Origin: Psilocybe azurescens
Taxonomy: Eukaryota > Basidiomycota > Agaricomycetes > Agaricales > Agrocybaceae
Direction of reading: 5' to 3'
DNA length: 64,000 nt
NCBI GenBank assembly: GCA_023853785.1
Contig: JAJIRX010000737.1
Location: 1-64,000 of the forward strand
Part shown: positions 58,958 to 64,000 of the stretch, in pieces
How the letters are laid out: every line of letters begins with the position of its first letter
Position numbering within the stretch: the first letter of the stretch is position 1
Notes under the pieces: model-generated
The model's database searches: none
What the model was told of the DNA's origin: nothing
The model's input: the letters and a program-made list of their open reading frames with translations, nothing else
Program-made: the position numbers and the translations under genes

Positions 58958-59670
58958 GGTTGCACGGAAAGAGTTTGGGTTGACAATAGGAGAAGAGAAG
59001 AGGCTTTTGAGCCGGCTCAACATCGTGAAATACCTTCCCAAGGATCGCGCAATACAGTCGATGTTATTGAGACATCCACCGGATGATGAATCATGCTCAC
59101 GTGACTGTATGATTTTAATTGGCTTAGTCTATTTTTAGCAAAAGCTATAAATATTAGCGTGGGTCTCCTCTATCTTCCCCTGTGTGTCACTGAAAGAAAC
59201 AACGACATTGGAACATATTTTCAACTGCTCGGAAGCAAAACAGCAATCTGTTACGTATCATTTATCAACTGATATGTAATACTCGCGGCTGTCTAGTCCT
59301 TTGTGGTTTACCATCATGTTTATAATAAAATCCACCAAACTTCAAGTGAAAACCTTACTCATTCTGTTTTACAATTTCAAGAAGTTTGCGAAGCATTTGA
59401 TAGAACTCGAAGATAGAACTCGAATAATAGTGAATATCAAGATATATGTTCAAAAATTTTGGCTTTCTTTGTCCGTTCTCGATTTCACCCCTAGAAAATG
59501 TGGGATGCTCGCCTCTCTCACCATGAATTAAGGATCCAAAAAGAATGTTTTGTTGCCGTTTTTAACTGCTTATCAAAAGTAGCAACAAACTTGAAGCCGT
59601 CAACTCTGACAATATTTAACTGTCTCCAAACAAGATTTTATTGCTCATACTATACATCCACAGTCTAAAG
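58958..59670. other. Intergenic region
   Basis: AT-rich spacer between the MsrA promoter and the 3' end of the DIS3 gene. No supported gene. Confidence 0.4.
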
Positions 59671-62600
59671 CTACAGGCCAGCGGAATCGATTGGATGAAC
59701 AAGGCTCATTTTCACCCGGCCTCGCTGCGTGTTCCTGTCCTTTTCTACCTCGATGCGCACCTTCACTTTATCAAAGACAGCGAGCGTAGTCGAACCCACA
59801 GTAATGGTGTAATTTTCCGCATCAAACTGCATATCTTTCTTGAACATCACCAGACCCTCGATACCCAGCCTAGTCATTCAATTCAGTAAAACAGCATTGC
59901 CCAGAATGATCAAACACGTACTTTGACACAAACACGCCGAGACCATTCCTGAAAGTCCTGATCACGAAAGCGTCTTCGGTCACTTCCGCAGAATTTTTTC
60001 TTCTCCCTCTCTCCACGAGCCTTCAGTGCAAGTCCCACATAGAATTCCACACTCGCACGCCCTGCCATCTGCGCCATGCGGTGCCTGCGATTTACCACAT
60101 CCAAAACTCGCTCAACATGTGGCTTCGAGTGTAGAGAAGCATGCAGAGGCGTGTAGCCAATGGCAGCCGATAGCTGACGATGCGCCAACACGTCTATTTT
60201 AATTTAAGAAAGCAATGAACAGCCACTCCATGAAAACAGAACTATGCGGCATACCAGCATAACGTCGAATAGGACTCGTGAAATGCGTGTAGATGGGACT
60301 TGCGAGCCCATAATGTCCGAATGTGTCCTTTCCAACGCTTCCGGAGCAAAAGTACTCTGCGGACAACATACATCTAGTAGCCATGATACGGACCAGAGTG
60401 TTGAAAGCTGGTTCATTCGGGTCCTAGAGCGCAAAAAATAATTGAAAGAACGTCAAACACAGAGATCGGAATCAGAAATTGAGACCTCGCAGATTGAGGG
60501 GAGGCGGGGATCTCAACCCTCTTTTGAACTTACAATACAAAGATCCAAAGATGCAGCTAGTGCGCCTGAGCTGGATACATCCAGTGACATCCCCTTTCTC
60601 TTCATCAGAATATCCTGAAGCTTCTCGAAGTTCGTCCGTGGAGGTGGCAAATGTCGTCTGGAAACGAGAAAAAGATCAGCGTTTTGACAATTGACAAACT
60701 GTCGAGGAAAATGAGATGGATTAAAAATAAACACCTCAGCACGGCCGTTTGAGGGAAGGTTTCTTCAATTTTTCTCGCGACACTGATGTTCGCAAGCAGC
60801 ATGAATTCTCAACTAGGCTGTTTGTTTCTCTGAGTTCTTTCTGTTCCACATCGATAGGATCAGATGACTCGGAACTGTCGAGCTGGAACTTGACTTCAGG
60901 CGAAGCGAGATTGAGTGCACCGGCTTCCATTCGTTTCGCTTTCAGCTTTTGAGCAAGGGCATTGAGAAGGCGGATGCCTTGAGTGAGCTCATCTTGACGA
61001 TGACTTGAGGGTACAAGTTAGATAAGATCTTCATGGGACCACAAATGATATACATACGGATCATCTTTGCGGATTTGGGCCTCTTCATAAGTGAACGCAG
61101 CCTTCGACGCAATGACCGACTTGGTGAAGCGAACATTCACGATTTCAGCATCAGGCGTCATTTCCTGCACAACGACGCTTCGTCAGAACCGCCATTCGTA
61201 AAGGTCAACAAAGGCTACACTTGCCCAAATGGCCGAAATGCCAAACGCTCAACAAAGGGTCGTAATGAGCACAAATTGGTTCCAAGAAGCGATGGTAACA
61301 TGTCGATTCTCTTATCGACAAGATATACAGTGGTTCCTCTTGAAGCAGCCTCGCTATCCATGGGCGTATCAGCGTGGACGAAATGCGAGACATCCGCAAT
61401 ATCTGGTTGCGAAAGAATATAGTTAAGAAAATCGTCAAGGTGTTCTAAGATCCAAGCACTTACGAACGCCAGCTTCAATGTTTCCGTTCGGCAATGGTCT
61501 TGCATGTAAAGCATCATCGATATCTTGGCAATCTACAACCCTCAAAGCGTTAACACGAAGAAAGGACAGGAGCGAGACGCATAGAACATACTAGGAGGAT
61601 CAATGCTGCATATGATCATATCCCTGAAATCCTCCCTGTTTTTCCACTCCGGACTCGTATCGCTCTTGGGAGGAACGACCCACTGTTCTCCTTGTTCCGG
61701 CAAGCAATCCAGAATCGCCTTGCCAAAAGGTCGGTACGGCACCTCAAACTCCAGCAACAGGCTCTCTTGTTCAGCTTCCTTTGCTCTCAACTTTCCCTAA
61801 GGCTCGCACAAAGTGTCCTTCGGGGTACCGCGAAGTGACATCCCACCGGTCGATAGTGACGAGGATCTTTTGGCCAATCAATGACGGCGCCTGGCGGGTA
61901 CGTAAGCGGATGCGAGGAAGAAGTCGAGAGACGGGTGTAGCAAAGACAGTTTGTTGAGAGAGGGAAGTCGTATTTGAAGATGTGAGGGAAGTGCTGTCGA
62001 TATGGCACACGTATCTGCACATGCCATACAGTCAGAGAAGCGCATACAAAACACAAAACACGCCAGACATACGCTCGCCAATTGCGTTTAATGATACCAA
62101 CAATCCGCCCAGTGGGTTGTTTATCCAAAACTCTCTTCTCTGTCGTCTCAATCAGTTTGGACTCCTTCACAAGGACTTCGTTGCCTTCGATGTCCCCTTC
62201 GTCTGCCGAATCCTCAGCATCGTCATTTTTCAAGGTAGCTGTAAATACATATGTGAGGACCAAAAGTATGCATGAAAAAACCGGCGCACAATCTTGATCG
62301 ACAACTTCATCTCCGGGTGCTTTCCACTCCTTTTCATCGAAAACTTCCACAACGACAATGTCTCCGTTGACCGCTCTGTTCATGTTTTCTCGTCCAATAA
62401 GCAATACTGATTTAGCAAATGCAGGCACAGGGACGCTTCCTTCTAAATAATTGTATTGGTTCGCGTTGAAGTGGCCTTGATGAAGCTCTCCTGCTTTAAC
62501 GCCTGCTAAAAGAGTGGCTGTTGGAAGATACTGAAAAATGTTGAGCATAACAACTCATAAAGAAAGGTAGGGTTAGGCATACCTCTGGATACAAGGCCTG

Positions 62601-63611
62601 GCGTCCTGCTACAGCTTTCGTTGGTTCAATTTCGTTCGAGCCTTCAGCAGCGAGCAGATCCAAAATTTGCGTAGAGTCCTTCATTTCTTGGACGTACTTC
62701 CTTACTGGAGATGATAGATCAGACCCGTGTACAAGAAGCTGACTGGCAAAAATCACCTGAAACAGCAGGAATCCCAGCTTTCTCCGCTTTCTGTCGATTG
62801 TCCGCATCTTCTGTCATCAACACCACGGCTGGGATTTGGGGAGCAGGTTGGCCGCGCACGGGTGGACGATTGAGCTTGAGATGTTCGTTATACCAAGCAG
62901 TCGCTTTCCGGATGCCTAGTTTCACTCTTAAGGGCACTAGACAAGCACGAGCACATGGAAAGCCCTGACCTCTGTCATTTCTATCATTCGGCGTCTCTCC
63001 TTCTTCTCTGATAATTGCCGTCTCTCTACTATCCCTCAGTAACATGAACAAGGGCGCGAGAAACAAGGTAACATACGATCGGTATTCGTTGTAGAAAACC
63101 CAGATTTTTTATCGTCCGCCTTTGTCAATGCTGTCAGGCGATTGTACAGTGGTAGGGAGCGATGTCGGACTTCCTCAAGCACGGTTTGTAAAAGGATGAT
63201 GGGTGGGGTGAAGAGAGGCGATTCTACGAGATCCATCTATAATAGCTAGTTATTACACATTGGCAAAACCTTCAGATAGCATAATTGGAGTATTAAACGC
63301 ACCTGTGATAGAAATACATTTGTGTCTGGCAAGATAAAATGGCCATTGAGGAATGATGGGTGTTGCTTTTCGCCAGAGACGGGAAGTACAGTTTGATCAC
63401 ATTCTCGACAGCTCTCAATCCCGCATGATACGTCGTCGCGCAGATATCGTTCACGAAGGACTATTGCAATTGCAGGTTATGAGCTCATGCCTGAATAGAT
63501 AGATAAAATCTCACCTTTAATGACTTTTCCGCGTGCAGTCTTTTTGAAAAACTTCCTCTGCGTGACAACAGCTTCGGTTCTTGGTCTCTTCAGTATTGTG
63601 ATTTCGACCAT
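59671..63611 (-). CDS. DIS3: DIS3/RRP44 exosome exoribonuclease
   Basis: A long many-exon gene starting ATG 63611 ([20 protein letters not shown]). The CR3 zinc motif [11 protein letters not shown] comes first. The PIN endonuclease domain follows: [20 protein letters not shown] and [20 protein letters not shown]. Cold-shock domains include [20 protein letters not shown] and [20 protein letters not shown]. The RNB exonuclease core reads [20 protein letters not shown] with its Asp cluster, [20 protein letters not shown], and [20 protein letters not shown]. The S1-like end has [20 protein letters not shown]. Dis3 is the catalytic subunit of the nuclear and cytoplasmic RNA exosome, degrading RNA 3' to 5'. 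One suspected extra T lies at 59994-59999 (six, five expected), shifting the frame before [18 protein letters not shown]. As this gene is essential, an assembly error is the likely cause. Confidence 0.9.
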
Positions 63612-64000
63612 TGTGCTCCGGTGTCGCAAAATGGCGGCAAAGAGGTGAAGCAACGGACGATGGAGGCTGAGTTTCAGGCTTGAACAGCGGGACGCTTGTC
63701 CGGTTCCGGAAATTATTTGTTAGGAGCGCACGCTGTTGTCGTCTGTTCTTTACTGCCACTGACTACAACTACGTTCAAACTTCAACATTCCTAACAGGCC
63801 TTCAGGACTTGCAGCTGATTGGCAGCAAAAAGAAATCAAAGTAAACAATTCGATTACAATTGGCCCAATCGGCCTAAATTTCGCCTTTCATCTTTCGACT
63901 AAACCTACAAATTAACCTCAGGCCGAAACGATGAATCAATGAAACTTTTGCCAGCAATTCCTACTTATACGTGTTCCTGAATGCCAACATCCTTGGTGAC
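63612..64000. other. DIS3 promoter region to window end
   Basis: 5' flank of the DIS3 gene. No other gene can be supported before the window ends. Confidence 0.4.

Overview
The window is a piece of an Agaricomycete (mushroom-forming basidiomycete) genome. Genes are split by many 48-110 nt GT...AG introns with CTAAT/CTAAC-like branch sites. The families fit this clade: a DUF6533-type seven-helix protein, KRE6/SKN1 glucan-synthesis GH16, secreted GMC oxidoreductases, a UBE2S-type E2 and an OPI3-type methyltransferase. No rRNA or tRNA gene and no CRISPR array was seen.

Layout. 0-10.3 kb: the 5' end of a GMC oxidoreductase, then two Gal80-like (Gfo/Idh/MocA) copies in inverted orientation (A, +; B, -). 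These bracket an uncharacterised protein, a mitochondrial two-RRM protein and an F-box-like gene. 12-20 kb is housekeeping: a DJ-1/PfpI protein, the COQ8/ABC1 kinase-like protein, phospholipid methyltransferase and UBE2S. 20.6-26 kb: the third Gal80-like copy (C), a 3' fragment of a fourth (D), and a decayed SAMHD1-like HD gene. 27-38.5 kb: a short-chain dehydrogenase, a large secreted GH3 beta-glucosidase, a tiny Gly-rich secreted protein and KRE6/SKN1; three of these are cell-wall or glucan genes. 38.5-43.4 kb is gene-poor and holds a probable solo LTR. 43.5-45 kb carries the most unusual gene. 45.5-55.7 kb: two paralogous GMC oxidoreductases flank the DUF6533 protein. 58-63.6 kb: MsrA and DIS3/RRP44, the exosome nuclease.

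The standout locus is 43,476-44,997. A 22-residue signal-peptide exon is spliced to an exon of about 30 tandem units built on HGDS. Nearly every unit is bounded by Arg-Arg, the site cut by Kex2-type proteases. This is the design of a fungal KEP (Kex2-processed repeat protein) or repeat peptide precursor. It would release many copies of HGDSHG-type and ELDA-type peptides. I do not recognise the sequence from any named peptide family.

A second, technical signal runs through the window. Otherwise well-conserved genes (COQ8, DIS3, GH3, both GMCs, SDR, F-box, the Gal80-like copies) are broken by one-base changes, almost always inside runs of C/G or A/T. Several unrelated housekeeping genes share the pattern. 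Uncorrected homopolymer errors in the assembly are therefore a better explanation than mass pseudogenisation. Gene calls below note each suspected site.
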